Shown here in pieces: positions 41,981-51,597 of a stretch of 64,000 nt of DNA. A program made the translations under genes and the position numbers. Each line of letters begins with the position of its first letter. Within the stretch, counting starts at the first letter, position 1. The stretch is from Microbacterium sp. LWO12-1.2 (GTDB taxonomy: Bacteria; Actinomycetota; Actinomycetes; Actinomycetales; Microbacteriaceae), in assembly GCF_040675875.1 (NCBI RefSeq), contig NZ_JBEGII010000001.1, positions 3,782,001 through 3,846,000 on the forward strand, in the 5' to 3' direction. Below the pieces are notes generated by a model. That model saw only the letters and a list, made by a program, of their open reading frames with translations. It had not been told where the DNA came from and did not search any database.

Positions 41981-43242
41981 TGACCGCGGAGGCACTTCAG
42001 GCGCCGCCGGCGCAGACGGAACGCGACGCCGGATGGCGTGACATCGCGGCCGTCATCGGCGCGCGCGTCCTGGCGCGCCTCCGACGCATCGCCGCAGCGG
42101 TCCGTCCTCTCGCCTGGGTGCTGCTCGCCCTCGTGGTCGGCTTCTGGATCCTCGGACAGGTCGCCGGGTGGTCGGAGTTCACGGTCGCCGCGGTCGTGAT
42201 CGCGATCACGCTCGTCCTGTGCTCCCTGTTCCTGATCGGGCGTACCGCCTACGACGTGTCGCTCGACCTCGCCCGCACGCGGGTCGTGGTGGGGGAGCGG
42301 GCGGTCGGCGCGCTGACCCTCGCGAACCGCGGAACACGGGCGATCCTGCCCTCCCGCGTGGTGCTGCCGGTCGGCGCGGGGCGCGGGGAGTTCGGCATCC
42401 AGCGGCTCGCCGCCGGCGAGGAGGCGGAGGAGCTCTTCGCGATCCCGACGCAGAAGCGCGGCGTCGTGAAGGTCGGGCCGGTCAGCGTCGTCCGAGGCGA
42501 CCCGCTCGGCCTGTTCGAGCGCGCTCACCGCCGCGACGATCCCGTGGACCTGTTCGTGCATCCGCGCACGGTGCTGTTCGACGGCCAGTCTCTCGGATAC
42601 CTGCGCGATCTCGAGGGTCTCCCCGCGGCTGACCTCTCGCGCGATGACGTGTCGTTCCATGCGCTGCTGGAGTACCAGCCCGGCGACGACCTGCGTCATG
42701 TGCATTGGAAGTCCACCGCGCGCACCGGCACCATGATGGTGCGTCAGTACGAGGAGACCCGCCGGTCCCACTTCGTGATCGGCCTCTCCCGCTCGACGGG
42801 CGACTACGCCTCCGATCAGGACTTCGAGCTCGCGATCTCCATCGCCGGCTCCATCGGACTGCGCGCGATCCGCGATTCGCAGCGTGTCGATGTGCGCGTG
42901 CAGGGTCGCGAACTCGCCGCCGGCACCGGGAAGCAGCTGCTCGACTCGCTCGCGGCGATCGAGGAGAGCAAGCCCCGTGAGGGAGGGATCGCGGAGCTGG
43001 CCGGTGTGCTCTCCCGCACGATGCCGCTCGCGAGCGTGGTGGTGCTGGTGTGCGGCTCGAAGGTGCGCGCCGACGATCTCCGCCTCGCCTGCTCCCGCCT
43101 GCCCTACGGTGCACGCGTCCTCGCCGTGGTCGCGGACGGCTCCGTGTCATCACCGGCCCTCCAGCGCATCGGAGAGGCCGACGTCGTGACCATCGGCGCG
43201 CTCGCGCAGGTCCCCCTCGCTCTGCAGAAGGTTCTCGCATGA
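41980..43242 (+). CDS. DUF58 membrane protein, MoxR partner
   Basis: 420 residues. A basic N-terminus and two close membrane spans (about 43-85) precede a beta-rich part and then the DUF58 core with DVSFHALLEYQPGDDLRHVHWKSTARTGTMMVRQYEE, the conserved block that continues into a von Willebrand A-like fold. DUF58 proteins associate with MoxR ATPases in the membrane. It shares one base with moxR (TGATG) and four with the next gene (ATGA), so it is strictly co-translated. Confidence 0.92.
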   Translation: MTAEALQAPPAQTERDAGWRDIAAVIGARVLARLRRIAAAVRPLAWVLLALVVGFWILGQVAGWSEFTVAAVVIAITLVLCSLFLIGRTAYDVSLDLARTRVVVGERAVGALTLANRGTRAILPSRVVLPVGAGRGEFGIQRLAAGEEAEELFAIPTQKRGVVKVGPVSVVRGDPLGLFERAHRRDDPVDLFVHPRTVLFDGQSLGYLRDLEGLPAADLSRDDVSFHALLEYQPGDDLRHVHWKSTARTGTMMVRQYEETRRSHFVIGLSRSTGDYASDQDFELAISIAGSIGLRAIRDSQRVDVRVQGRELAAGTGKQLLDSLAAIEESKPREGGIAELAGVLSRTMPLASVVVLVCGSKVRADDLRLACSRLPYGARVLAVVADGSVSSPALQRIGEADVVTIGALAQVPLALQKVLA

Positions 43243-45647
43243 CCGCTCCGGCCACCGCGTCCTCGGCGCTCCCTCTGCGGCGCTGGATCCTCGACCTGGG
43301 AGCCACGACGCTCCTGGTCGCGGTCTCGCTGATCGGTTTCTGGCCGACCTTCGGCGGACCGTCGTTCCTGCCGGCCGTCGCCGGGGGCATTCTCCTCGGT
43401 CTCGCGATCGCGGCCGTCACCGCCTGGCGTCGCTGGGGCATCCTCCTCACCACAGGCCTCGTGATCGGCGCGTACTTCGTCTTCGGTGGTGCGCTGGCAC
43501 TGCCGCAGACGACGATCATCGGAGTCATCCCCACCCTCGACACCCTGCAGCGCTTGGCGCTCGGGCCTGTCACCGCGTGGAAGCAGCTGCTCACGACCGT
43601 GGCTCCCGTCGCTGCCAGCGACGGTCACCTGCTCGTCCCCTTCCTGCTCGCACTGGTCGTGACGGCGCTCACGGCGTCGCTCGCGCTGCGTCTCGCGCAG
43701 GTGGCGTGGGCGTTGATCCCCGCAGCAGCGCTGCTCATGCTCGTGATCGCCCTCGGCACGCCCGAGCCGGCTTTCCCGATCGTGCAGGGGCTGGTCTTCG
43801 CGATCGTCGGTATCGCCTGGCTCGCGCTGCGCCAGATCTGGGCTCCGCAGAACGCCGCCGTCTCAGTCAGCGATGTCGATCCTTCGCGCGCCGCGCACAT
43901 GCGCATGCGGCGGCTCCTGGCCGGCGTCGCGGTGCTCGCGATCGCGGGTGGCGCCGGTGTCGCGACCAGCGCGATCGCCGCGCCGGCGGAGAGCAGACAC
44001 GTCTTCCGCGATGTGATCATCCCGCCGTTCAACATCCGTGACTACCCGAGCCCCCTGCAGGCCTTCCGCAAGAATGTGCGGGATGAGGTCGACAAGACGC
44101 TCTTCACGGTGCAGGGGCTGCCCAAGGGTGCGCGGATCCGCACCGCGGTGATGGACCAGTACGACGGCATGGTCTACAACGTCACCGACGGCGGACCGAC
44201 CTCATCGAGTGCGTTCACCCCGCTGCGTTCCGACATGTCACCGGATGCCGAGGGTGTTCCGGTGACCCTCAAGATCGCGATCGAGGACTATCGCGGCGTG
44301 TGGATGCCCACGGCCGGCGCTCTCACCGACATCGAGTTCGACGGCGACCGCGCCGAGGAACTGCGTCGGAGCACCTACGTGAACACGGCGACCGAGACCG
44401 CGGTGGCGACACCCGTGCTCAAGAAGGGCGACCAGTACACGGTCGATGCGGTGATGCCCGACGAGTACACCGACGAGCAGCTCGCCGAGTTGTCGTTCGG
44501 GACCGTCCCCATGCCCAAGCAGAGCAACGTCCCGGAGGAGCTCACCACGCTCGCCGCCGAGACCGTCTCCGGTGCCGAGACCGCGATCGAACAGGCCAGG
44601 GCGCTGGAGTCCTTCCTCTCCGAGGGTGGGTTCTTCAGTCACGGTCTGGAGGGCGAGGTGCTCTCGCGTGCGGGGCACACCGCCGAGCGCATCTCGACGC
44701 TGGTCGGAGGCGACCAGATGATCGGAGACGACGAGCAGTACGCCGTCGCGATGGCGCTGCTCGCGGGAGAGATCAACATCCCCGCCCGCGTCGTCATGGG
44801 GTACTTCCCCGAAGAGGAGCGGGCCGGCGAGGCCGTGTTCGAGGCCACCGGCGACAACGTGCATGCCTGGGTCGAGATCAACTTCGACGGCGTCGGATGG
44901 GTGCCCTTCAGCCCCACCCCGCCGGAGGACCAGGTTCCCAACGACACCAACACCAAGCCGCGGGTCGACCCGAAACCGCAGGTGCTGCAGCCGCCGCCCC
45001 CGCCGCAGGAGCCGGTCGATCTGCCGCCGACGCTGCCGGACGACCGCGAGTCGGAGGATGAGAACCTGAACCTCGCCGGGATCATCGGCGCGATCCTCCT
45101 CATCGGGGGGATCACCCTCGCGATCCTCGCGATCCTCGCATCGCCGTTCATCGTGATCGGTGCCTGGAAGGCGGCCAAGCGCCGTGCGCGTCGCTCGGCG
45201 CCTCGGACGTCGGATCGGATCAGCGGAGGCTGGGACGAGCTGACCGACCGCGCGGTCGACTACGGTGCGCAGGTCGGCACGGGAGGCACCCGCGTCGAGG
45301 AGGCCACGGTCGTCGCGAGCAGTCTCGCGGTGCCGCAGGTCACCGCGTTGGCGGAGCGCGCCGACAGAGAGGTCTTCGGACCCGCCGACCCGACTCCCGA
45401 AGAGGTCGACGCCTTCTGGCAGGAGGTCGACGGCATCGTCGGCGGTCTCGGCAGGGAAGCCGGCTTCTGGAAGCGCACGAGGGCGCGGCTCAGCATGCGC
45501 TCGCTGCTCGGCGGGACGGCCGTCTCGAACGGCCTGCAGAATCTGAAGGATGCCGCAGCCGCCCGCGTGCGCCGCGAACCTGGCACGATCAAGAACAACA
45601 CCGACACCGGCACGACGTCCACCTCACCCGAGAGCGAGACCCCATGA
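43239..45647 (+). CDS. Transglutaminase-like membrane protein lacking the catalytic residues
   Basis: 802 residues with the TgpA layout: about seven N-terminal membrane spans (15-250), an extracellular region with a transglutaminase-like core (about 440-565), a Pro-rich linker, a last membrane span (about 612-640) and a cytoplasmic tail of 160 residues. In the core the usual G-x-Cys-x-x-aromatic-Ala motif reads GDDEQYA, so the nucleophile position is Asp498; the histidine (NVHAW, His542) remains, but the Asp of the usual W-x-x-x-D-P-T-P motif is Ser558 (WVPFSPTP). It is therefore probably a non-catalytic binding module. MoxR-DUF58-TgpA is a common trio. Confidence 0.88.
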   Translation: MTAPATASSALPLRRWILDLGATTLLVAVSLIGFWPTFGGPSFLPAVAGGILLGLAIAAVTAWRRWGILLTTGLVIGAYFVFGGALALPQTTIIGVIPTLDTLQRLALGPVTAWKQLLTTVAPVAASDGHLLVPFLLALVVTALTASLALRLAQVAWALIPAAALLMLVIALGTPEPAFPIVQGLVFAIVGIAWLALRQIWAPQNAAVSVSDVDPSRAAHMRMRRLLAGVAVLAIAGGAGVATSAIAAPAESRHVFRDVIIPPFNIRDYPSPLQAFRKNVRDEVDKTLFTVQGLPKGARIRTAVMDQYDGMVYNVTDGGPTSSSAFTPLRSDMSPDAEGVPVTLKIAIEDYRGVWMPTAGALTDIEFDGDRAEELRRSTYVNTATETAVATPVLKKGDQYTVDAVMPDEYTDEQLAELSFGTVPMPKQSNVPEELTTLAAETVSGAETAIEQARALESFLSEGGFFSHGLEGEVLSRAGHTAERISTLVGGDQMIGDDEQYAVAMALLAGEINIPARVVMGYFPEEERAGEAVFEATGDNVHAWVEINFDGVGWVPFSPTPPEDQVPNDTNTKPRVDPKPQVLQPPPPPQEPVDLPPTLPDDRESEDENLNLAGIIGAILLIGGITLAILAILASPFIVIGAWKAAKRRARRSAPRTSDRISGGWDELTDRAVDYGAQVGTGGTRVEEATVVASSLAVPQVTALAERADREVFGPADPTPEEVDAFWQEVDGIVGGLGREAGFWKRTRARLSMRSLLGGTAVSNGLQNLKDAAAARVRREPGTIKNNTDTGTTSTSPESETP

Positions 45648-46960
45648 CACTGCTACCGTTCGGCCAGGTCGCGCCGATCTCCCGGCGTGCCGTGGCCTAT
45701 GTCATCGACGCGCTGATCGCCGGAGGCCTCGGGGTCGTTCTCGGAGGCGGCCTGCTGGTCGCCGCGTCGCTCGCCGGCGGGCTCGAGGGCACTCTGACCA
45801 CGCTCATGATCGGCGGTCCGATCGTCAGCCTGGTGCTGCTGGCCTGGTTCGTCGTCTACACCCTGATGCAGGCGGGCAACGGCTCGATCGGCATGCGCGC
45901 CCAGGGCCTGCGCCTGGCTTCGGCGGTCGACGGCACGCCGTTGGGCTTCGGACGTGCGCTCCTGCGCAACGTGATCTTCGGGCTGGCCGGCGCGATCGTG
46001 GTCGGCTATTTCAGCCCGTTGTTCGACGGCTCCGGACGTTTCCAGGGCTGGCACGACAAGGTCGGAAACGCGCTGATGCTGGATGCGCGTGTCGAAGCGC
46101 CCACGGACTCCGTGACGCCGGCAACGCCCTCCGGTGTGCCGACGTCGCTCGCCTCCGCAGCCCCCGCCGCCGCGTTCGCGACCTCGGCAGCTCCTGTCGT
46201 CCCGGGTCTCCCGCACCCCGCGCCCCGCACCGGCGGGCCGTTCGCGCCGCCCGCCGCCGCTCCGGCGACCGGGTTCGGGCAGCCCACCCCTCCCGCGCCC
46301 GTCGCGTCCTCGGGATCCGCGCCGGTCGCGTCGGCACCCGCTGCTCCGGCACCCGCTGCGCCGGCGGCTCCGATCCCCGATGCCGGCGACCTGATCGCCT
46401 TCGTCCCCGGGATCACACAGGACTCCGCACCCGCACGCGTCGCACCGGCTCCCGAGCAGACGCCGCCGGCTCCCGCTGCGCCCGCCCCGGTGCCTCCTGC
46501 CCCGGCTGCTCCCGCTGCGGCGCCCGCTGCGCCCGCTGCGCCCGCTGTTCCCGCGCCGGCTTCGCCTCCGGCTCCCGCGGCCACGGCGTTCGATGCGGAA
46601 GAGCCCGACATCGAGGACACCCGCATCAGCATCCCTGGTCACCGTCTGGTGTTCACGTGGGACGACGGCACGCGCGTCTCGGTCTCGCGCCGCACGATCT
46701 TCGGCCGCAATCCGGGCCCGGAGGACGGGGCGATCATCGTCTCGGTGCGTGATGAGACCCTGTCGCTGTCGAAGACGCACTTCGAAGCGGCAGCCGAGGT
46801 CTCCGGAGGCTGGGTGCTCGACCGGCACTCGACCAACGGTATGACGATCGTCCGTGAGGGGCAGCGCATCGCGTGTCCGGCCGGTCAGCGTGTGCCGGTG
46901 CGACTGGGCGATGCCATCGAGATCGGCGACCGCATCGTCACGATCGGCGGCTACGCGTGA
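45644..46960 (+). CDS. RDD membrane domain fused to a C-terminal FHA domain (first copy)
   Basis: 438 residues. Residues 10-150 form an RDD domain (SRRAVAYVIDALIAGG, GNGSIGMRAQGLRLASAVDGTPLG) with three membrane spans. A 180-residue Ala/Pro linker follows, then an FHA domain (about 335-438) with the phosphothreonine-reading residues in FGRNPG, SLSKTHFE and DRHSTNGM. It anchors a phospho-reader at the membrane. It overlaps its neighbours by four bases on both sides. A related RDD-FHA gene sits at 51594. The local kinase is the obvious source of the phosphothreonine it would read. Confidence 0.9.
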   Translation: MTLLPFGQVAPISRRAVAYVIDALIAGGLGVVLGGGLLVAASLAGGLEGTLTTLMIGGPIVSLVLLAWFVVYTLMQAGNGSIGMRAQGLRLASAVDGTPLGFGRALLRNVIFGLAGAIVVGYFSPLFDGSGRFQGWHDKVGNALMLDARVEAPTDSVTPATPSGVPTSLASAAPAAAFATSAAPVVPGLPHPAPRTGGPFAPPAAAPATGFGQPTPPAPVASSGSAPVASAPAAPAPAAPAAPIPDAGDLIAFVPGITQDSAPARVAPAPEQTPPAPAAPAPVPPAPAAPAAAPAAPAAPAVPAPASPPAPAATAFDAEEPDIEDTRISIPGHRLVFTWDDGTRVSVSRRTIFGRNPGPEDGAIIVSVRDETLSLSKTHFEAAAEVSGGWVLDRHSTNGMTIVREGQRIACPAGQRVPVRLGDAIEIGDRIVTIGGYA

Positions 46961-47769
46961 GGCCGGGACTCGTCGTCTCGACCGGTTCGGCGACGCATCC
47001 GGGACTCCGGCGCGCGCTGAACGAAGACGGGCATCTCGCCGGCGCTCCGGTGTTCATCGTCGCCGACGGCATGGGCGGGCATGAGGCGGGGGAGAGGGCG
47101 AGCGCGACGGTCATCGCCGAGTTCGCACGCTTCATCGGCCGCTCCGCCCTCGAGCTCGACGACGTGCGCTTCGCGCTGTCCCGCGCGAGGGAAGGGGTCG
47201 AGGATCTCTCGACGTCGGGCAACGGTCGAGCAGGGACCACTCTGAGCGGCGTCGTGATCGCCTCCGTCGACGGCATGGGCTACTGGTTGGCTCTCAACAT
47301 CGGCGACTCGCGCACATACCGCCTCGCCGACGGCGAGCTCGAGCAGATCAGCGTCGACCACTCTGTGGTGCAGGAACTGATCGAATCGGGCGAGCTCACC
47401 GCGGAGGACGCCCTCACCGATCGCCGCCGGAACATCATCACCCGGGCGATCGGGGCGAGCAGCACGGGCGACGCGGACTACTGGATGTTCCCGGCCGAGC
47501 TGGGGGACCGGATCCTGGTGTGCTCGGACGGGCTGACCTCGGAAGTCTCCGACGACCGCATCCGCGAGGTCCTGCACACCACGTCTGATCCGCAGGTGGC
47601 GGCGGACGTGCTCGTCGCCGACGCCGTGAGTGCCGGAGGACGCGACAACATCACCGTGATCGTCGTCGACGCCGTCTCGGTCGCCTCGCGACCGGGAACG
47701 CTGCTCGAGACCGACACAGACATCGACATGGACACGCGTCCGCGAGAAGCTGCAGGAGGGGTTCACTGA
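46957..47769 (+). CDS. PP2C family Ser/Thr protein phosphatase
   Basis: 270 residues. All metal-binding motifs are present: NEDGHLAG, VADGMGGHEAGERAS, GDSRTYRL, CSDGLTSEV and GGRDNITVIVVD. There is no membrane segment, so it is cytoplasmic. It would remove phosphate from targets of the kinase encoded at 49223. The start is the GTG at 46957, overlapping the RDD-FHA stop (GTGA); its stop shares one base with the next gene. Confidence 0.93.
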   Translation: MRPGLVVSTGSATHPGLRRALNEDGHLAGAPVFIVADGMGGHEAGERASATVIAEFARFIGRSALELDDVRFALSRAREGVEDLSTSGNGRAGTTLSGVVIASVDGMGYWLALNIGDSRTYRLADGELEQISVDHSVVQELIESGELTAEDALTDRRRNIITRAIGASSTGDADYWMFPAELGDRILVCSDGLTSEVSDDRIREVLHTTSDPQVAADVLVADAVSAGGRDNITVIVVDAVSVASRPGTLLETDTDIDMDTRPREAAGGVH

Positions 47770-49226
47770 TGCAGACCATCTACCGACCGGGGACCTGGTA
47801 CCTGATCGTGATTCCGGGCGCGCTCGTCGCCCTGCCGCCGGACGTGCCCGCAGATGTCGTCGAGCGGCTGTGGGCGCAGCTGCCCGCGCAGAAGACGCTC
47901 GCGACCGTGGTCGACGCGCTCACCGCACAAGCCGGCGGTTCCTTCGCCTCCCTCCCGCCGTTCGCGGCAGCCGTGGCCGAAGGCGACGACGTCCGCATCG
48001 CCCTGCGCGGTGGCGTGGTCGCGCGTGTGAGCACGGCATCAGGGGAGTCCCACGATCTGTCAGGTGCGGACGTGACGACCTGGAGCGAGCGCTTCGTGGG
48101 TCGCGCGACCCGCATCGAGATCACGGTCGAGGAGACCGCATCCGGCGCCGCATTGCCCGCACAGGGCGGGATCGTCTGCGCGGCCGCCGTGAGCGCCGAG
48201 CTCGAGTCCGGTGACAGTGCTGCTCTCACTGCGGCTCTCGGCCCGGCTCCGCAGATCGCTCCATCCGACTCCGGGGTCTCCGCGGCAGTGCTCGCAGGCG
48301 GCACGGTGCCGGCGCTCGTGCAGTTCGGTGCTCCTGCGGCCTCCGTTTCCGCGCCCGCTCCGGCGCTCGGCGCGGTCGCGGCTCCCGTCGTCCCCACCGC
48401 GGGACCGATCGTCGGATCCGTGCCGGTGGTCGAATCGGTGCCGTCCGTGCCTGCAGAGACGCCCGTGCCCGAGGAAGAACCTGTTTCTCCGCCCGCGCCC
48501 GAGCCCGCCACCTCCGAGGGAGCGCCTGAGGAGTCCCTTCCGGTCGCCGAGCCTGAGCCGGTTCCCGAGCCTGAGCCGGTGCTCGAGCCCGTGCCCGAAC
48601 CTGTCCCCGCGCCCGACGCCGAGACCGACGCGGTCGCCGTGATCGAGTCCCTGCTGAGCGCGGCCGAGGTCACCCTCGCACCACCCGCCGATGAGGACTT
48701 CGACCAACTGTGGGGTGCCACGGTGCACTCTGTACCCGCGGCGCCCGGCGCTCTGGCCGCACCAGCGGCCGAGGGAGACCACGACGGCGCGACGATCTCC
48801 GCGGCCGAGCTGCGTGCATTGCGCCAGCAGGCGCCGGTCGCCGATGACGCACCGACCGCCGTGCTTCCGGTGTCGGACGCCCCGCTGGCCGGTCGCATCC
48901 GGGTCTCCACCGGGCAGGTCGTCGCGCTCGACCGCACGGTGATCATCGGTCGTCGCCCGCGGTCGACCAGAGCGAGCGGCGCGAACCTCCCGCACCTCGT
49001 CGCGGTCGAGAGCCCGCAGCAGGACATCTCGCGCAGCCACCTCGAGGTCCGCCCCGAGGGCGACACGGTCGTGGTGATCGACCTGCACACGACGAACGGA
49101 TCGACGCTGCTGCGCCCCGGTGCCGACCCGATGCGGCTGCACCCCGGCGAGCAGACGCTCGTGCTCTCGGGCGACGTGGTCGACCTCGGTGACGGCGTGA
49201 CGGTCGCCTTCGAGGATCTGCCGTGA
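47769..49226 (+). CDS. FHA domain protein with acidic Pro-rich linker
   Basis: 485 residues. An N-terminal folded region (1-150; YRPGTWYLIVIPGALVALPPDV) is followed by about 210 residues of Ala/Pro then Pro-Glu-rich low complexity, then a C-terminal FHA domain (about 375-485) with IGRRPRSTR, DISRSHLEVRP and DLHTTNGSTL. No membrane span. It shares one base with the phosphatase gene and four with the kinase gene, as expected for a kinase substrate or adaptor. The N-terminal region is not recognised; homologues in other secretion loci would help define it. Confidence 0.88.
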   Translation: MQTIYRPGTWYLIVIPGALVALPPDVPADVVERLWAQLPAQKTLATVVDALTAQAGGSFASLPPFAAAVAEGDDVRIALRGGVVARVSTASGESHDLSGADVTTWSERFVGRATRIEITVEETASGAALPAQGGIVCAAAVSAELESGDSAALTAALGPAPQIAPSDSGVSAAVLAGGTVPALVQFGAPAASVSAPAPALGAVAAPVVPTAGPIVGSVPVVESVPSVPAETPVPEEEPVSPPAPEPATSEGAPEESLPVAEPEPVPEPEPVLEPVPEPVPAPDAETDAVAVIESLLSAAEVTLAPPADEDFDQLWGATVHSVPAAPGALAAPAAEGDHDGATISAAELRALRQQAPVADDAPTAVLPVSDAPLAGRIRVSTGQVVALDRTVIIGRRPRSTRASGANLPHLVAVESPQQDISRSHLEVRPEGDTVVVIDLHTTNGSTLLRPGADPMRLHPGEQTLVLSGDVVDLGDGVTVAFEDLP

Positions 49227-50878
49227 GTCGTCGTCCCTCCCCGCCACCCGAGCTGCCCGGTTTCACGTATGTGGAGCCGTTGGGCACGGGTGGCTTCGCC
49301 GATGTCTTCCTCTATGAGCAGGAGATGCCGCGTCGTCGCGTCGCGGTGAAGGTGCTGCTCGCAGACCGCATCTCCAGTGGAGCTGCGCAGGAGTTCACCG
49401 ACGAGGCGAACGTGATGGCGATGCTGTCGACGCACCCCGCCATCGTCACGATCTATCAGGCGGGAGTGGCCGGCGACGGCCGACCGTACCTGGTGATGGA
49501 GTACTGCCCGCGGCCGAACCTCCAGCTGCGCGCTCGCAAGGAGCCGTTCTCGGTGGCCGAGGCGTTGCGGGTCGGCGTGCAGGTCGCCGGAGCCGTGGAG
49601 ACCGCGCATCGCGCTGGAGTCCTGCACCGCGACATCAAGCCGGCCAACATCCTCGTCACGGAATACAACCGGCCGGCGCTCACCGACTTCGGCATCGCCT
49701 CGACGACCGGTGCGACGGGCGAGGCATCCGGCATGTCGATCCCGTGGTCGCCGCCGGAGTCGTTCGCCGAGCCTCCGCAGAGCGGCCCTCGCACCGACGT
49801 GTGGGCGCTGGGAGCGACGCTGTACACGCTGCTGGCCGGACGCTCTCCGTTCGAGCGGCCGGGGGAGCGCAACTCGAGTGCCGACCTGATCGAGCGCATC
49901 GAGCGGGCGGCGCTGCAGTCCCTCAACCGTCCGGATTCTCCCGAGAGCCTGCAGCGCGTGCTCGATCGCGCCATGGCCAAGAACCCGAACGACCGGTTCC
50001 CGAGCGCCGTCGCGTTCGCCCGTGCCCTGCAGAAGGTGCAGATCGAGCTGTCGCACTCGGTGACGCCGATCGACATCGTCGACGAGCACCCCTCGCAGGA
50101 CGAGATCGAGGATGACGGCGACGGCCTGACCCGCGTGCGGGAGATCGTGAGCATCGATCCCGATGCCTCCTCGTTCACGCGTCCGTCCGCGGCCACGCAG
50201 CCGCGCGGCCCGCAATGGGCGCCCACCGACATCCCTCGCTTCGACGCACCGGCGTCCCCGGCGGCGGAGCCCGAGGTCGAGGCGACGCAGATCCGTCCGC
50301 CACGCACGGCGCCTCCGGCTCCCGATGTCGATGAGCGCACGATCCTGCGCGCCCCGATGGTGGTCGCTCCTGACGTGGCGGCGTCCCCCCAGGCCGCGCC
50401 CCCCGTGCCGGGAGCAGCGACCACTCCGCCGCCCGCGAGCGCGAGTGCGAGTGCGCCCCCGGCGGCGCCGCGTAGCCGCAAGGGGCTGTGGATCACGCTG
50501 ATCGCCGCCGGAGTCGTGCTGATCGTCGGCGGGATCTTCGGGCTCAACGCTCTTGTGGCCGGCATCGCGCCGGAGCCGAACCCGCAGGCCTCGGAAGAGA
50601 CGGTCGATCCGCAGGATCCGGTCTCCGAAGCGGTGCCCAAGGTCGCCGACGTCGTGGCCACCCGCACCGGAGATCAGGTCACGTTCACCTGGACCAACCC
50701 GAATCCGCTCGAAGGTGACAGCTACCTCTGGACCAACCTGGATCCCGCGGGTGACGGCGCCGTGAACCAGGTGGCGGACGAGATGGCAACGGTCACCGGA
50801 GCCGGACAGGTGTGCATCGAGGTGATGCTGCGTCGTGAGAATGGCACGGCCTCCGACGTGGTGAAGGCCTGCGGATGA
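49223..50878 (+). CDS. Transmembrane Ser/Thr protein kinase (PknB-like)
   Basis: 551 residues. Kinase domain about 12-275: Gly loop GTGGFADVF, VAVKVL with the ATP lysine, catalytic loop HRDIKPANIL near 136-145, DFG near 154 and the P+1 region SGMSIPWSPPES. A Pro-rich linker follows, one membrane span (about 422-447) and an extracellular domain of about 100 residues ending in FnIII-like sheets (DQVTFTWTNPNPLEGDSYLW) with two cysteines. There are no PASTA repeats. It is a membrane sensor kinase whose natural substrates are the Thr residues read by the four local FHA proteins. GTG start at 49223 overlaps the previous stop. Confidence 0.93.
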   Translation: MSRRPSPPPELPGFTYVEPLGTGGFADVFLYEQEMPRRRVAVKVLLADRISSGAAQEFTDEANVMAMLSTHPAIVTIYQAGVAGDGRPYLVMEYCPRPNLQLRARKEPFSVAEALRVGVQVAGAVETAHRAGVLHRDIKPANILVTEYNRPALTDFGIASTTGATGEASGMSIPWSPPESFAEPPQSGPRTDVWALGATLYTLLAGRSPFERPGERNSSADLIERIERAALQSLNRPDSPESLQRVLDRAMAKNPNDRFPSAVAFARALQKVQIELSHSVTPIDIVDEHPSQDEIEDDGDGLTRVREIVSIDPDASSFTRPSAATQPRGPQWAPTDIPRFDAPASPAAEPEVEATQIRPPRTAPPAPDVDERTILRAPMVVAPDVAASPQAAPPVPGAATTPPPASASASAPPAAPRSRKGLWITLIAAGVVLIVGGIFGLNALVAGIAPEPNPQASEETVDPQDPVSEAVPKVADVVATRTGDQVTFTWTNPNPLEGDSYLWTNLDPAGDGAVNQVADEMATVTGAGQVCIEVMLRRENGTASDVVKACG

Positions 50879-51597
50879 GCGCTGGGGCGGGTGTCACTGT
50901 CGAATTCGCGGGCGAGTACTTCCCCGTGAGCGTCGGAGGGCGATTCATCGTGGGGCGCGAGGGCGACCTCGAACTCGACGACAATCTGTTCCTGCATCGG
51001 CACTTCCTCGAGATCACCGACGCGGACGGCCTGTGGTGGCTGTCCAACATCGGCACCCGGTTGACGGCGACAGTGACCGATTCGGCCGGAGGGGTGCAGG
51101 CCTGGCTGGCGCCGGGCGCTCGATTGCCCCTGGTGTTCGAGAAGACGACGGTGGTCTTCAGTGCGGGACCCACCACCTACGAGCTGACGCTGCACGCGGC
51201 AGAGCCGACATTCCGCGCCACCCAACGCGAGCACGACGACGGCGGGGCGTCCACGATCGGCGACATGCCGCTCACGCTCAGCCAGCGCCTGCTGATCCTG
51301 GCCCTCGCCGAGCCTCAACTGCGCCGCGACGGGACCGGGATGAGTGAGATCCCGACCTCTGCGAAGGCGGCCGAACGTCTGGGCTGGACGGTCACGCGCT
51401 TCAACCGCAAGCTCGACAACGTCTGCGACAAGTTCGATCGCATCGGCGTTCCGGGCATGCGCGGCGGCCAGCGCAGCTTCGCCACGAACCGGCGGGCACG
51501 GCTCGTCGAACATGTGATCGCCTCACGCCTGGTGTCTCGGGCGGATCTTCCGCTACTGGACGCCTCCCACGACGACGCAGAAGGAGAGCAGGAGTGA
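50875..51597 (+). CDS. FHA-like domain joined to a winged helix-turn-helix domain
   Basis: 240 residues, soluble. Residues 8-110 resemble an FHA fold (FIVGREGDLEL, LHRHFLEI, WWLSNIG), although the Ser before the His is replaced by Leu and the N-G turn is degenerate. Residues about 130-225 look like a winged helix (LTLSQRLLILALAEPQLRRD, TSAKAAERLGWTVTRFNRKLDNVCDKF, then a basic RGGQRSFATNRRARL wing). It is the only probable DNA-binding protein inside the cluster and so a candidate for the palindrome found at 34763, 57529 and 61297. Both ends overlap neighbours by four bases. The DNA-binding role is inferred. Confidence 0.8.
   Translation: MSAGAGVTVEFAGEYFPVSVGGRFIVGREGDLELDDNLFLHRHFLEITDADGLWWLSNIGTRLTATVTDSAGGVQAWLAPGARLPLVFEKTTVVFSAGPTTYELTLHAAEPTFRATQREHDDGGASTIGDMPLTLSQRLLILALAEPQLRRDGTGMSEIPTSAKAAERLGWTVTRFNRKLDNVCDKFDRIGVPGMRGGQRSFATNRRARLVEHVIASRLVSRADLPLLDASHDDAEGEQE

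Noticed and set aside
46120..46590. Possible tandem repeat or CRISPR-like structure in the GC-rich repeats
   Set aside because: It is codon-level repetition of an Ala/Pro linker inside an RDD-FHA protein; there are no direct repeats with unique spacers.
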